A DNA stretch of 64,000 nt from Vallitaleaceae bacterium (GCA_028277605.1 JANQFZ010000084.1:1-64000), one strand, 5' to 3'; shown: positions 34,425-43,172, counted from the first letter of the stretch. Notes: generated from the sequence alone by a model not told the origin. Program-made: numbers and translations.

Positions 34425-35804
34425 TTATTGCAATAAATTTCCAAGAACCATGTCATTTTTTACAATTTTTAAGTCAACCCTTTGTATCGAATTTTCTAAA
34501 TTTTGGTCATTTCTAACAATAACCTTGATGTAATTATTAGTATATCCAGTATGATATGCTTTATTATCCAATTGGATACTTTCTTCAAATAGTACTTTTT
34601 TCTTATATCCAATAAAACCATTGATGTAGTTTTGTTTTAACTTCTCTCCTAAAGCTATTAGGTGCTGGCTTCTTTCATGTTTTATGTTGCCATCCACTTG
34701 GTCTTTTCTTCTCGCAGCTACTGTTCCCTCACGTTTGGAGTATTTAAAGACATGAATACTGCTAAAATTTACTTTTTCAACAAATGATACTGTCTGCTGA
34801 TACTCTTCTTCAGTTTCACCTGGAAACCCAACGATAATATCTGTCGTAATAGAAGGTTCTTTGTAATAATTTCTAATCATCTGCACTCTATCTAAGTATT
34901 GTTCTGTTGTATACTTTCTATTCATTCTTTCTAAGGTTGCATTACACCCACTTTGCAGAGACAAATGAAAGTGAGGACATACCTTCTTTAGGGTTATAAG
35001 ATGACTTACGAATTCAGTTGTTACAATATTTGGTTCTAAAGATCCTAAACGAATCCTTTTGAGACCTTGAATAGAACTTAAACGCTCTAACAGCTTAGAT
35101 AATGAGGCACCCTCTAAGTCTTTACCATAAGAGGCTAGATGAATACCTGTCAGCACAATTTCTTTATAACCATTTTCTGTAAGTGCTTGAACCTCATGGA
35201 TGGTATCTTCCATACCTCTGCTTCTTATTCTTCCTCTAGTATAAGGAATAATACAAAAAGAACAGAATTGATTACAGCCATCTTGAATTTTAATGTACGC
35301 TCTTGTTTTATGGTTAACTTTAGAAATCCATAGGTCTTCATAGCGTTTCACTTGATGGATATTATCGACAAGATTTGTCTTTTCTTTTTTACATATATAG
35401 TCTTCTACCAGTTTCACTATACTATTCTTACGTGTATTTCCAATAATGATATCTGCAACTGCATCTTTTTTTAATTTTTCATGTGCTACTTGAGCATAAC
35501 AACCAACCGCTACAATAACAGCATCTTTGTTCTTTTTCTTTGCTTTTGACAACATTTGTCTGGATTTTTTATCTGCCATAGTCGTTACTGAACAAGTATT
35601 AATCACATAAATATCAGCTTTTTGGTTAAATGGTACAGTCTCATAGCCTTCGGATTCAAACTTCTGCTCCATAGCTTCTGTTTCGTACTGATTGACCTTA
35701 CAGCCTAAAGTATAAGTAGATATTATTTTTTTACGACCATATTTTTTATAAAATTCTTTATTGTTGAGTCTTAAATCAACTCTATTTATAGTAGCATCTT
35801 CCAT
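34425..35804 (-). CDS. mtaB: tRNA t6A37 methylthiotransferase MtaB
   Basis: Radical-SAM enzyme that turns t6A37 of tRNA into ms2t6A. The start at 35804 has GGAGGAAAC upstream (459 residues). UPF0004 domain with TLGCKVNQYETEAM, NTCSVT and VGCYAQ (three Cys for one cluster), the radical-SAM CxxxCxxC in DGCNQFCSFCIIPYTRGR, DIIVGFPGETEEE, and a C-terminal TRAM domain (about 395-459). The upstream leader is duplicated at 38609-38669. Confidence 0.94.
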   Translation of the reverse strand: MEDATINRVDLRLNNKEFYKKYGRKKIISTYTLGCKVNQYETEAMEQKFESEGYETVPFNQKADIYVINTCSVTTMADKKSRQMLSKAKKKNKDAVIVAVGCYAQVAHEKLKKDAVADIIIGNTRKNSIVKLVEDYICKKEKTNLVDNIHQVKRYEDLWISKVNHKTRAYIKIQDGCNQFCSFCIIPYTRGRIRSRGMEDTIHEVQALTENGYKEIVLTGIHLASYGKDLEGASLSKLLERLSSIQGLKRIRLGSLEPNIVTTEFVSHLITLKKVCPHFHLSLQSGCNATLERMNRKYTTEQYLDRVQMIRNYYKEPSITTDIIVGFPGETEEEYQQTVSFVEKVNFSSIHVFKYSKREGTVAARRKDQVDGNIKHERSQHLIALGEKLKQNYINGFIGYKKKVLFEESIQLDNKAYHTGYTNNYIKVIVRNDQNLENSIQRVDLKIVKNDMVLGNLLQ

Positions 35805-35825
35805 TAAGCCGTTTCCTCCAAAATT

Positions 35826-35886
35826 AAGCATAAATATAATTTACCATACCGCTGATTGGTAATCAACTTAAACTTATATCCATCTT
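35826..35886. repeat. Leader repeat, copy 1 (upstream of mtaB)
   Basis: About 60 bases, starting GCATAAATATAATTTACCAT near 35828, recur with few changes at 38609-38669 in the same direction. On the minus strand both keep TTGAT, a 17-base spacer and TAAATT, a possible promoter for mtaB in this copy. Confidence 0.8.
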
Positions 35887-35904
35887 AATGTTTCTGTACT
35901 AATG

Positions 35905-35934
35905 AAAAAGGAATATCATTAACGATATCCCCTT
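35905..35934 (-). terminator. Terminator after kelch/Fn3 gene
   Basis: Inverted repeat AAGGAATATC and GATATCCCCTT around ATTAAC, followed on the minus strand by five T. It lies just after the stop of the kelch protein gene. Confidence 0.7.
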
Positions 35935-35943
35935 TAGTCTATA

Positions 35944-37395
35944 TTATTTTGTATACTCGTTAACTTCAATACATATTATTTTATCATAGGTAATATAGTC
36001 TTTTCTGCTAACATAAGGTCCAGCGTTATAATCTTTGGTAAACACGTAATAGGCTGTTTCTTGTCCAGTACTTCTATCAGTATACCAATTCATGAAAGCA
36101 TCAACATCTGTCTTTGTTAAATCATACTCTTTGTCATTTTCATCTAATAGCTTAATTAATAACAGTGCTCTATTATTATCATTATTATTACTATTATCTT
36201 CAATCATAGAAGATGCTATATTAGAATCTGCACTTTCCTGCCCATTTTTTACTGCTCGGACAACATAATAGTAGGTTACTCCTGGGGTTACATTTGTGTC
36301 CGTGTAAGTCGTTGCCGTTATACCACTTGCAATGATTACATCTACAGTACCAGATGTGGTTGACCTTAATATAGTATAGCTATCAGCATCTGGAACAGCA
36401 TCCCAATTTAAAGATATACTCGTGTCTGATGCTTGAGCAACCAAATTAAGTGGAACATCTACAGTTATAACAGTGCTAGGAGGGGTGTAAGCATATACAA
36501 CATCTAGCACACCACCACCACTAATTTGTCCACCAATTACATACAATTCTCCATTCGCTTTTACTACTCCCTTATAAGTTCTTGTAAAAGGTATATTATT
36601 TTTTTTAATCCAATTATCTGCTTCTATATCGTATTCATATAGTTTATTATCACTTCCACAAAAATATATTTTACCATTAACTTCTCCAGCTTCACTACCA
36701 TATGTTGGCAAACTAGCTTTTGATGTCCATGTATCTGTTTGTGGATCATATTCATCCACGGTCATAGTTGGTTGACAAATAGTATTATACCCAGATATAG
36801 CATATATTTTATCTTGATACTCTGCAATTGCAAAATAATGTCTTGGTGTTGGCATGCTTGCTTTTGTAATCCAAGTATCTGTTATTGGATTATATTCCTC
36901 TACTGTATTAAGAATACTTCCAGCATTCTTACCTCCCATAGCATATATCTTCCCATTAGCCTCTATAACACTTAAATAGTTTCTACCTGTTGGCATACTT
37001 GCTTTTGCTGTCCAAGTATCGGTTATTGGGTCATATTCTTCTACTGTATCAAGGTTATTGTCAGTAAGGTTCCCTCCGCCTATGGCATATATTTTACCAT
37101 TATACTCTGCTGTTCCAAATGCACACCTAGCTGTTGGCATATTTGCTTTTGTAGACCAAGCATTCGTTATTGGATCATATTCTTCAACTGTATCAAATAG
37201 TATAGTATCATCCCATCCACCCAAAGCATATATTTTGCCATTTGCTTTTGCAACTCCGAAGTTAGCTCTTGCCGTTAATAAGCTAGCTTTATTTGACCAA
37301 CTACCTACATCCTCAGCCCCCACTACAGTAAAAGAGTGAGCCATAAAAAACACTATCATCAATAATAATCTAGACTTTCTAAAATATTTCTTCAT
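35944..37395 (-). CDS. Secreted kelch-repeat and fibronectin III protein
   Basis: A 483-residue exported protein. The start at 37395 has AAGGAGG upstream. A signal peptide (KKYFRKSRLLLMIVFFMAHS...VGA) is followed by about six kelch repeats, residues 30-310, each with NGKIYA(I/L/M)GG or a variant such as NGELYVIGG and a PITD(T)W strand. A fibronectin type III domain comes next (about 318-405; TSISLNWDAVPDADSYTI) and a 60-residue tail. It has no cell-wall anchor. Likely a binding protein of the outer surface. Its repeats are near-identical at DNA level, so recent expansion is likely. Confidence 0.87.
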   Translation of the reverse strand: MKKYFRKSRLLLMIVFFMAHSFTVVGAEDVGSWSNKASLLTARANFGVAKANGKIYALGGWDDTILFDTVEEYDPITNAWSTKANMPTARCAFGTAEYNGKIYAIGGGNLTDNNLDTVEEYDPITDTWTAKASMPTGRNYLSVIEANGKIYAMGGKNAGSILNTVEEYNPITDTWITKASMPTPRHYFAIAEYQDKIYAISGYNTICQPTMTVDEYDPQTDTWTSKASLPTYGSEAGEVNGKIYFCGSDNKLYEYDIEADNWIKKNNIPFTRTYKGVVKANGELYVIGGQISGGGVLDVVYAYTPPSTVITVDVPLNLVAQASDTSISLNWDAVPDADSYTILRSTTSGTVDVIIASGITATTYTDTNVTPGVTYYYVVRAVKNGQESADSNIASSMIEDNSNNNDNNRALLLIKLLDENDKEYDLTKTDVDAFMNWYTDRSTGQETAYYVFTKDYNAGPYVSRKDYITYDKIICIEVNEYTK

Positions 37396-37443
37396 TTCAT
37401 TTCCTCCTTGAGTACGATTTTCATTATTAATACAATATTTCAA

Positions 37444-37840
37444 ATTTTACCATATTAGATAATTAATATATAGCCTTATAATTCCTTTATTTGGATAGTA
37501 TAATTAAATGTTAATTATCTTTTTCGACAAATTATTCAATTCCAAAAATATTATCTTAAGACTATAGCAAATTAGTCCCTACTTGGTATTAAAAGTTCTA
37601 CATAAAAAGGTTAATCTTCGTTATTCTTTTATAACTACATACTTCATGACAAAAAAAGACCACTGAATAAAGTCGTGATCTTTTAAGTATGCTAATATAG
37701 TCCCACTTTTAAAAAAATGAGTATATTTAGTCCCTGGATTAATGGCAAATAAACTTATTGTTATTGATTATAACACTTTAGAATGTATGTTTAAACTTTG
37801 AAATTATAAAATTTCACCATTCATAGGCTAACAAAAACTT
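37444..37840. other. Gene-free stretch with repeat
   Basis: No credible gene. It contains copy 1 of a 143-base direct repeat (37612-37754). The rest is AT-rich. Confidence 0.5.
37612..37754. repeat. Accessory-region direct repeat, copy 1
   Basis: About 143 bases from TAATCTTCGTTAT to TTAATGGCAAA-TAA recur at 40227-40370 at an estimated 90% identity by eye. It includes TATAGTCCCACTTTT and TATATTTAGTCCCT. No coding capacity is seen. Confidence 0.85.
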
Positions 37841-38509
37841 TCAGTCTAATGTTACATAATCAAAGAGTTCTATATCATCTAATGTAATCATTTTGATGTA
37901 TTTCTTAAAATAGTCTTTATGTTTTAAATCGTAACTTTCTAAATAAACTAAAACGTATTCTCCTGATTGACAAATATGATGACCATACTCGTAAACATCG
38001 TCTCTCAAATCTTGCCTAATAATATGATAACTCCCTAATATATTAGCACAATTTTCATCACCTATATAGGCTACTCTTAGTGTATCGCCGTGTGTATTTT
38101 GCATGAAAGTGAAATTACCTGTTGGATCAGAATTTAGCCTTATCCTAATACTAGGTCGCTGTACATTATAGTCTGTTGTTACAGTAATAGATCCATCTTT
38201 ATTATAAATGGGTTCAATTATCTTTAAATTTGAATTTTCTATATCTCTATATGCATCTATGTAGTCTATACTTTCTATAACATTTTTAAAACAATTGGTA
38301 TGGTCGTTTAACTCTGATTCTAATTCAGATATTTTTTCCTCTAATCTTTCTAAAGATGAATTAAGCTTCAAATTTTCTTCTTTTTGAATATGTAACTCAT
38401 TTTGAATATCCTCTAATTCTTTTTCAAGTTGCACTTTTTTACTTATTTTTTCATTTGATGTACAACCCACTAATAAAAGTACGATTAATACTAGTATCAA
38501 CTTTTTCAC
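37841..38509 (-). CDS. Lipoprotein with coiled coil
   Basis: A 222-residue protein. The signal peptide ends in the lipobox LVGC (Cys16), so it should be a membrane-anchored lipoprotein. Residues 24-72 form a Glu/Lys/Leu heptad coiled coil; the rest is a small beta-rich domain (YNKDGSITVTTDYNVQR; FTFMQNTHGDTLRVAYIGD). I do not recognise the domain. It lies in an accessory patch bounded by direct repeats. Confidence 0.8.
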   Translation of the reverse strand: MKKLILVLIVLLLVGCTSNEKISKKVQLEKELEDIQNELHIQKEENLKLNSSLERLEEKISELESELNDHTNCFKNVIESIDYIDAYRDIENSNLKIIEPIYNKDGSITVTTDYNVQRPSIRIRLNSDPTGNFTFMQNTHGDTLRVAYIGDENCANILGSYHIIRQDLRDDVYEYGHHICQSGEYVLVYLESYDLKHKDYFKKYIKMITLDDIELFDYVTLD

Positions 38510-38608
38510 TTCAATTTCCCCTTCAGTTTACCTATAGCTTTATTACATAATAATTATGCCTAAAGGATACTATTTAGGTTTTTAAATTATGTATAGTTAG
38601 TCCAAATT

Positions 38609-38669
38609 TAGCATAAATATAATTTACCATACCGCCGAATGCTTATCAACTCAAACTTATATCCATCCT
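38609..38669. repeat. Leader repeat, copy 2
   Basis: Second copy of the mtaB leader (see 35826-35886). Here it faces no mtaB gene; the kelch and lipoprotein genes lie between the two copies. Confidence 0.8.
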
Positions 38670-38761
38670 TATTAATTCAAACTTTGTATCCATGTCAGCC
38701 CTCCTAGAGTTCTAGTTGGTCCTCTTCTTCGATTCTATCCAATATCCTGTTCTTTTGTTTC

Positions 38762-39113
38762 TTATATACCATTGAACCTGACATGAATACCGTTTAATGC
38801 TAGGGTATAGTTCCTTTCATCAAGGTTATAAAAAATATCTAATGGCGTAGTGGATTCATCTGCGTAATTGTTATATAGATTGAAGGATAATCTTATTAGG
38901 TTCTTAGCACTTGATGAGAAAGTCTACCTGTGTTGATTGTAAACATTCTGGACGTATGCTGTGGTCTTGAACGTCATAAATATGATTGATTATATTAGCT
39001 AGGTCTAAGTTTCCTCAAAGAATATAGAACACGGCATGTCTCTCATGAACGGTGGGATAAGTATTGTCTCTTTGTAATGAGTAAAAAAAATGATCTTCAA
39101 TTATGAAGGACAC
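38762..39113 (-). pseudogene. Decayed DUF6075-like gene
   Basis: Read on the minus strand from a GTG at 39113, a frame gives DHFFYSLQRDNTY, ERHAVFYIL, then an in-frame TGA (39014-39016), GNLDLANIINHIYD, HSIRPECLQ, a frameshift near 38905-38915, and KNLIRLSFNLYNNY and PLDIFYNLDERNYTL to a stop at 38762. The order resembles what I remember of DUF6075 proteins (FYIL-GN, YDF..HSIKPECL, LIRLAFNLYN). One stop and one frameshift mean it is inactive. Confidence 0.55.
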
Positions 39114-39137
39114 TGTATTCACTTATTATTTGGGCTG

Positions 39138-39166
39138 AAAAAAACCGACTACATGATTGCAGTCGG
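39138..39166 (-). terminator. Terminator after HigA-like gene
   Basis: CCGACT (39145-39150) and AGTCGG (39161-39166), with further pairing towards an ATCA loop, followed on the minus strand by seven T. Strong intrinsic terminator just below the antitoxin stop. Confidence 0.85.
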
Positions 39167-39172
39167 GTTAGC

Positions 39173-39445
39173 TTATCTAAATTCTATATGAAGTTCTTTT
39201 CCTAGAGCATGAGCAATCCTTTTGAGATATGCAATGCTAGGATTATAATTAGCATTTTCAAGTCTGCTAATGTGACTTTGCTGTATGCCTGTCAGTTTTG
39301 ATAGGTCTTTTTGAGTAAGCTTTTTTTCTTTTCTCGCATCTATCATGGCTTGTTTAATCTCATATTCGACAGCTAAATCATCGTATTCCTTCTTAAAATC
39401 AGGGTCTTTCAAACATTCGTCTAAGTAGTCGTTAAAACCAGTCAT
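39173..39445 (-). CDS. XRE-family antitoxin (HigA-like)
   Basis: A 90-residue helix-turn-helix protein: LTQKDLSKLTGIQQSHISRLENANYNPS is the XRE domain (given as the visible core), following an N-terminal helical part. AAGGAGG stands before the start at 39445. It follows the HigB-like gene with a small overlap region, the usual toxin-first order of HigBA. Expected to bind the toxin and repress the pair's promoter. Confidence 0.85.
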   Translation of the reverse strand: MTGFNDYLDECLKDPDFKKEYDDLAVEYEIKQAMIDARKEKKLTQKDLSKLTGIQQSHISRLENANYNPSIAYLKRIAHALGKELHIEFR

Positions 39446-39794
39446 TGCTATGCCTCCTTTCAAACTCCATCTTATATTTTATTGCCTTTTCAATTTCTCT
39501 TGGTGGTGTTTTTTGAGTCTTTTTTATGAATCCATTGGTTAATATAATGTTATTGTCTACATAAAAGAAATAGAATATCCTTGATATATTACTTGAAAAC
39601 TTAATCCTAAGTTCAAATATCCCCTTATCAATATGTTTACAATGGGGTTCTCTTAGTTCTCGTCCGTTACCTCTTAGTAGAGTTATTTCCCTCAATGCTT
39701 TTGCTTTCATCTTTGTATCTAAGCTTTCAAGAAATTCTTTTACCGATTCTTTTCCATTTTCGCTTTCGTAAAATTTTATAGTATAAATAACCAT
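39432..39794 (-). CDS. RelE/HigB-type toxin (Gp49-like)
   Basis: A 120-residue protein of the phage Gp49-like/HigB family: FYESENGKESVKEFLESLD, LREPHCKHIDKGIFELRIKF and ILTNGFIKKTQKTPPREIEKA. Such toxins are ribosome-dependent mRNA interferases. It is upstream of the XRE antitoxin gene, whose start lies inside its 3' end. The accessory location between direct repeats suggests acquisition. Confidence 0.87.
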   Translation of the reverse strand: MVIYTIKFYESENGKESVKEFLESLDTKMKAKALREITLLRGNGRELREPHCKHIDKGIFELRIKFSSNISRIFYFFYVDNNIILTNGFIKKTQKTPPREIEKAIKYKMEFERRHSNDWF

Positions 39795-39989
39795 CTCCTA
39801 TTAATATAATATGCTGTATATGACATATTGTCAATGTCAATTTATGTACTTTCATTGCTCTATCAGTTTCGATATATTTTAACCTCAATTATCTAATTAT
39901 TACTTTCGTCATATAAGCGGCTAATTTAAACCCTATTTTAAAACCATAAACAAAGTGGATTTTAGTCTCTATTACAGAACGCTGTGCTT

Positions 39990-40163
39990 TTATATCCAAT
40001 AGTTTATCATATATTTATCTTTGCTCTTGGCTAATTTGATATTTAAAAATTCATTTTCCTTTTTAATAATTTCTGAACTGCATTTATCATATTCATCTGT
40101 TCGGGTAAAATTCTCAAATGAGTCTATTTCTCCGTTAAATAATTGTTCTATCATTGATCCCAT
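39990..40163 (-). CDS. Short DUF6809-like protein
   Basis: A 57-residue protein from the start at 40163 (AAAGGATG upstream). SMIEQLFNGEIDSFENFTRTDEYDKC recalls DUF6809 (about 100-120 residues), from memory. It may be a truncated copy. An earlier ATG (40214) would add 17 residues without a ribosome site. Function unknown. Confidence 0.5.
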   Translation of the reverse strand: MGSMIEQLFNGEIDSFENFTRTDEYDKCSSEIIKKENEFLNIKLAKSKDKYMINYWI

Positions 40164-40226
40164 ATAATCATCCTTTAATTGTGTGATCATTAAAAAATAC
40201 ATTGAGTTCAACAATAAACAGATGTA

Positions 40227-40370
40227 TAATCTTCGTTATGGTTTTATACCTACATACTTCATAACAAAAAAAGACCACTGAATAAAGCCGTGATCTTCCA
40301 AGTATGCTATTATAGTCCCACTTTTTAAAAAAATGAGTATATTTAGTCCCTAGATTAATGGCAAACTAAC
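40227..40370. repeat. Accessory-region direct repeat, copy 2
   Basis: Copy of 37612-37754 in the same direction. The two copies bracket the lipoprotein, the decayed DUF6075-like gene and the HigBA pair. Confidence 0.85.
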
Positions 40371-40457
40371 AAAACATGGTCATGTATCCATCGGTCAAGT
40401 CTTTTTTATAGATAAAAGTTCATTAATTTTTATTCCTATTTTTAGTATTTTTTATCC

Positions 40458-40489
40458 TTGACATACATTGAGATACACGTTAGTATAAT
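40458..40489 (+). promoter_or_regulatory. Promoter of HPr-like gene
   Basis: TTGACA (40458-40463) and TATAAT-type sequence ending near 40489 lie about 45 bases upstream of the plus-strand HPr-like start at 40531. Spacing is slightly long, so the exact -10 is uncertain. Confidence 0.5.
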
Positions 40490-40530
40490 CTTGTAGTAAA
40501 ATAAAAAAACAAACCTAAAGGGGGTACATA

Positions 40531-40761
40531 ATGAAAAAAACAAGAATTTCTTTAAACTCAATTGATAAGGTGAAATCTTTCGTAAATATAGTTAGTAAGT
40601 TTGATTGCGATTTTGACCTTATTTCTGGTCGTTATGTGATTGATGCTAAATCTATCATGGGTATTTTCAGCTTAGACTTAAGCAAGCCTATTGATTTAAC
40701 CATTCATGATGATGCATCAGAAAGTATCATGTCAGCATTAAGTGAATTTATCGTTGACTAA
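40531..40761 (+). CDS. HPr-like protein lacking the active-site histidine
   Basis: A 76-residue protein with HPr fold features: DLISGRYVIDAKSIMGIFSLDLSKPI aligns with the Ser46 region of HPr (KSIMG, here Ser41). The N-terminal GLHARP is replaced by IDKVKSF, so it cannot carry phosphate on His. Unlike Crh, which has Gln15, the whole site is gone. Ribosome site AAAGGGGG. Similar short HPr-like proteins occur in Clostridia. It could be a target of HPr kinase, but no such kinase gene is seen here. It is one of the few plus-strand genes. Confidence 0.82.
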   Translation: MKKTRISLNSIDKVKSFVNIVSKFDCDFDLISGRYVIDAKSIMGIFSLDLSKPIDLTIHDDASESIMSALSEFIVD

Positions 40762-40763
40762 TA

Positions 40764-40793
40764 AGAATCCACTAATTCACATTAGTGGATTCT
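40764..40793. terminator. Bidirectional terminator between HPr-like gene and thiI
   Basis: A perfect 13-bp stem (AGAATCCACTAAT and its complement at 40781-40793) with TCAC loop, followed by ATTTCAT on the plus strand. It overlaps the thiI stop and lies just after the HPr-like stop, serving convergent genes. Confidence 0.75.
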
Positions 40794-41974
40794 ATTTCAT
40801 CTCCTCTTACTGAAATTACCTCTATCTGCGAAATAGCATCTTCTATTTTCATCTCTAGATTTTCTAATCTCTTTTCTGATTGTTCTATAACTTTTAATGA
40901 AGGCTTAGTTACTGGATGTTTTGCAACAAATATTGTACAGCAGTCTTCATAAGGTAGTATGGATGTCTCATAAGTGCCTATCTGTTCTGATAAGTGAATT
41001 ATATCTTGTTTATCAAAAGCAACCAGCGGTCTAAAAACTGGTATGGTACATACACTGTTGGTAGCGACCAAACTCTGAATGGTCTGGCTTGCGACCTGCC
41101 CAATGGATTCTCCAGTGATGAGAGCTTGACATTGGTTTTGAATGGCAACACGTTCTGCAATACGCATCATAACTCTTCTCATAATAATTGTCAGCTCTTC
41201 ATGAGGACACTGCTCATAGATAGCTAATTGAATCTCTGTAAAGGGAACTACATGGAGCTTAATCCTGCCTGTATACCTTGATACCAGTTTAGCTAAATCG
41301 ATTACCTTTTGTTTAGCTCTATCACTGGTATAGGGATGGCTGTGATAATAAATAGCATCAATACCTACACCTCTTTTGGCTACCATCCAGCCCGCTACAG
41401 GACTATCAATACCACCTGACAGCATAAGCATGGCTTTTCCATTAGTGCCCACTGGCATACCGCCTAGACCCTTAATGATCTTAGAATAAATATACCCTTT
41501 GCTTCTAATCTCAACCCACACTTTGACATCTGGTCGATGAACATCCACCTTTAAATAAGGACACTTTTCTAACAGATACGCCCCTACCTCTCTAGCAATT
41601 TCCATAGAGTTTAATGGATAACGTTTATCTGCACGTTTGGCTTCTACTTTAAATGTAAAAGGCTTGTCCTCATAAGCTTCTTTAACATATTGGTAAGCAC
41701 TCTCTTTAATTGTCTCCATATCCATATCATCCAAAACGATAACTGGACATATCCCTACAATACCAAACACCTGCTTAAGCTTCTCAATCACTTCATCCTG
41801 ATCATAATCAGATAGTGGATTAATAAATAATCGTCCCTGTTCTTTTCTAACTTTAAATTCACCACAGGGTTTTAACCGATATCGAATTTGACGGACTAAA
41901 GCGTCCTCAAATACATGTCTATTCTTTCCTTTTATCGCTATTTCTCCATATTTTAATAAAAAAGCTTTCTTCAT
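40772..41974 (-). CDS. thiI: tRNA 4-thiouridine(8) synthase ThiI
   Basis: Makes 4-thiouridine at tRNA position 8. The 400 residues have the NFLD/THUMP region (1-165) and the PP-loop AMLMLSGGIDSPVAGW near 185-200. There is no C-terminal rhodanese domain, as in Bacillus, so sulfur must come directly from a dedicated cysteine desulfurase. That enzyme is encoded immediately upstream. The stop lies in a terminator stem. Confidence 0.95.
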   Translation of the reverse strand: MKKAFLLKYGEIAIKGKNRHVFEDALVRQIRYRLKPCGEFKVRKEQGRLFINPLSDYDQDEVIEKLKQVFGIVGICPVIVLDDMDMETIKESAYQYVKEAYEDKPFTFKVEAKRADKRYPLNSMEIAREVGAYLLEKCPYLKVDVHRPDVKVWVEIRSKGYIYSKIIKGLGGMPVGTNGKAMLMLSGGIDSPVAGWMVAKRGVGIDAIYYHSHPYTSDRAKQKVIDLAKLVSRYTGRIKLHVVPFTEIQLAIYEQCPHEELTIIMRRVMMRIAERVAIQNQCQALITGESIGQVASQTIQSLVATNSVCTIPVFRPLVAFDKQDIIHLSEQIGTYETSILPYEDCCTIFVAKHPVTKPSLKVIEQSEKRLENLEMKIEDAISQIEVISVRGDEIESTNVN

Positions 41975-42002
41975 GGTTCCTCCTAATGTCTATCCTTAAA
42001 CT

Positions 42003-43172
42003 CTATTTTTTCTTTATTAGACGAAGCTTAGGTATGGTCTTTATTAAGACCTGAATACAATAATCTAGTTCTTCTTTTGTTGTAAGAATAGAAAAACTAA
42101 AGCGTATACTTCCTTCAATGGCATCTTCATTAAGCCCTATAGCCTTTAATACATGACTTTGGCTTGACTTATTAGAAGAGCAGGCTGAGCCTGTTGATAC
42201 ATAAATACCACTGCTTTCTAGCGCATGCAGTAAAACCTCTCCTCTAATATCATTAAACCGTATGTTCACAATATGCGGGGCTGTTTCTTCTATAGCATCA
42301 CTGCCGTTAATAAAAACGCCTTCAATATGCTTCGTTACCTGACTGATAAAATACCTCTTCAAATTATACAGATAGTCTCGGTGTTTATCAAGGCTTTCAT
42401 ACATCTTTTTTGATGCAATACCTAAAGCTGCAATACCAGATACATTTTCCGTACCTGAGCGAATACCGCTTTGATGAGAACCCCCATAAAGTAAAGGCTT
42501 AACTCTTACCTGATTAGAAATATAAAGAGCTCCTACACCTTTAGAAGCATGAATTTTATGTCCGCTTATACTTAGTAAATCAATTTTCATTCTCTTTGGA
42601 AAGATGTTTGCCTTGCCAAATGATTGGATAGCATCTACATGAAACTTAGTTTTGGGGTTTTTTTGCTTAATGATTGAACCGATTTCACCAATTGGTTCCT
42701 TGCTACCAATCTCATTATTAACATGCATGATGGAAACGAGTATGGTATCTTCAGTTATTGCATTTTTTAAATCCTGTAGATCAATTAAACCATTGGAATT
42801 GACGTTTAGATAGGTAACGCTATGCCCCATTTCTTCTAATGCCTTGAGTGGCGAAAGCACTGAGGCATGTTCTATAGAAGTGGTTATGATATGCTTTCCT
42901 TGTCTTTCGTAGGCTTTAGCACAACCCAAAATGGCAAGATTATTTGACTCCGTTCCACCCGATGTAAAATATATCTCATTCTTGTTTATTTTTAGAAGCT
43001 TGCTTAAGATTTCTTTTGTCTTTATGATAGACCGCTCTGCCTTCATCCCTTTATGATGTAATGAAGAAGGATTTCCATAATCCTCCTTTAATATCCGAAT
43101 GGTTTCTTCAATTACCTCAGGAAAAGCCTGAGTGGTAGAAGCATGATCTAGATATGCTTCCATATCTAACAC
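42003..43172 (-). CDS. Cysteine desulfurase (NifS/NifZ-like)
   Basis: PLP enzyme releasing sulfur from cysteine. At 389 residues it shows DHASTTQ, SGGTESNN, the PLP-lysine motif SISGHKIHASKG, GTENVSGI, and the active-site Cys in SSNKSSQSHV region (STGSACSSNK). In Firmicutes a desulfurase adjacent to thiI (NifZ type) supplies sulfur for tRNA thiolation. The 28-base gap to thiI supports joint transcription. Confidence 0.93.
   Translation of the reverse strand: MLDMEAYLDHASTTQAFPEVIEETIRILKEDYGNPSSLHHKGMKAERSIIKTKEILSKLLKINKNEIYFTSGGTESNNLAILGCAKAYERQGKHIITTSIEHASVLSPLKALEEMGHSVTYLNVNSNGLIDLQDLKNAITEDTILVSIMHVNNEIGSKEPIGEIGSIIKQKNPKTKFHVDAIQSFGKANIFPKRMKIDLLSISGHKIHASKGVGALYISNQVRVKPLLYGGSHQSGIRSGTENVSGIAALGIASKKMYESLDKHRDYLYNLKRYFISQVTKHIEGVFINGSDAIEETAPHIVNIRFNDIRGEVLLHALESSGIYVSTGSACSSNKSSQSHVLKAIGLNEDAIEGSIRFSFSILTTKEELDYCIQVLIKTIPKLRLIKKK

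Larger units (their letters stand above)
38510..39137. other. Gene-poor accessory stretch
   Basis: No intact gene. It holds the duplicated mtaB leader (38609-38669) and a decayed DUF6075-like gene (38762-39113). Confidence 0.6.
40215..40530. other. Intergenic stretch with repeat copy 2
   Basis: No gene. It holds the second copy of the 143-base repeat and, before the HPr-like gene, TTGACA (40458-40463) and TATAAT-like TAGTATAAT near 40480-40489 with an AAAGGGGG ribosome site at 40517-40524. Confidence 0.5.

Noticed and set aside
37444-40530. CRISPR array
   Set aside because: Repeats here are two copies each, of 60 and 143 bases. There are no regularly spaced short repeats or cas genes anywhere in the window.
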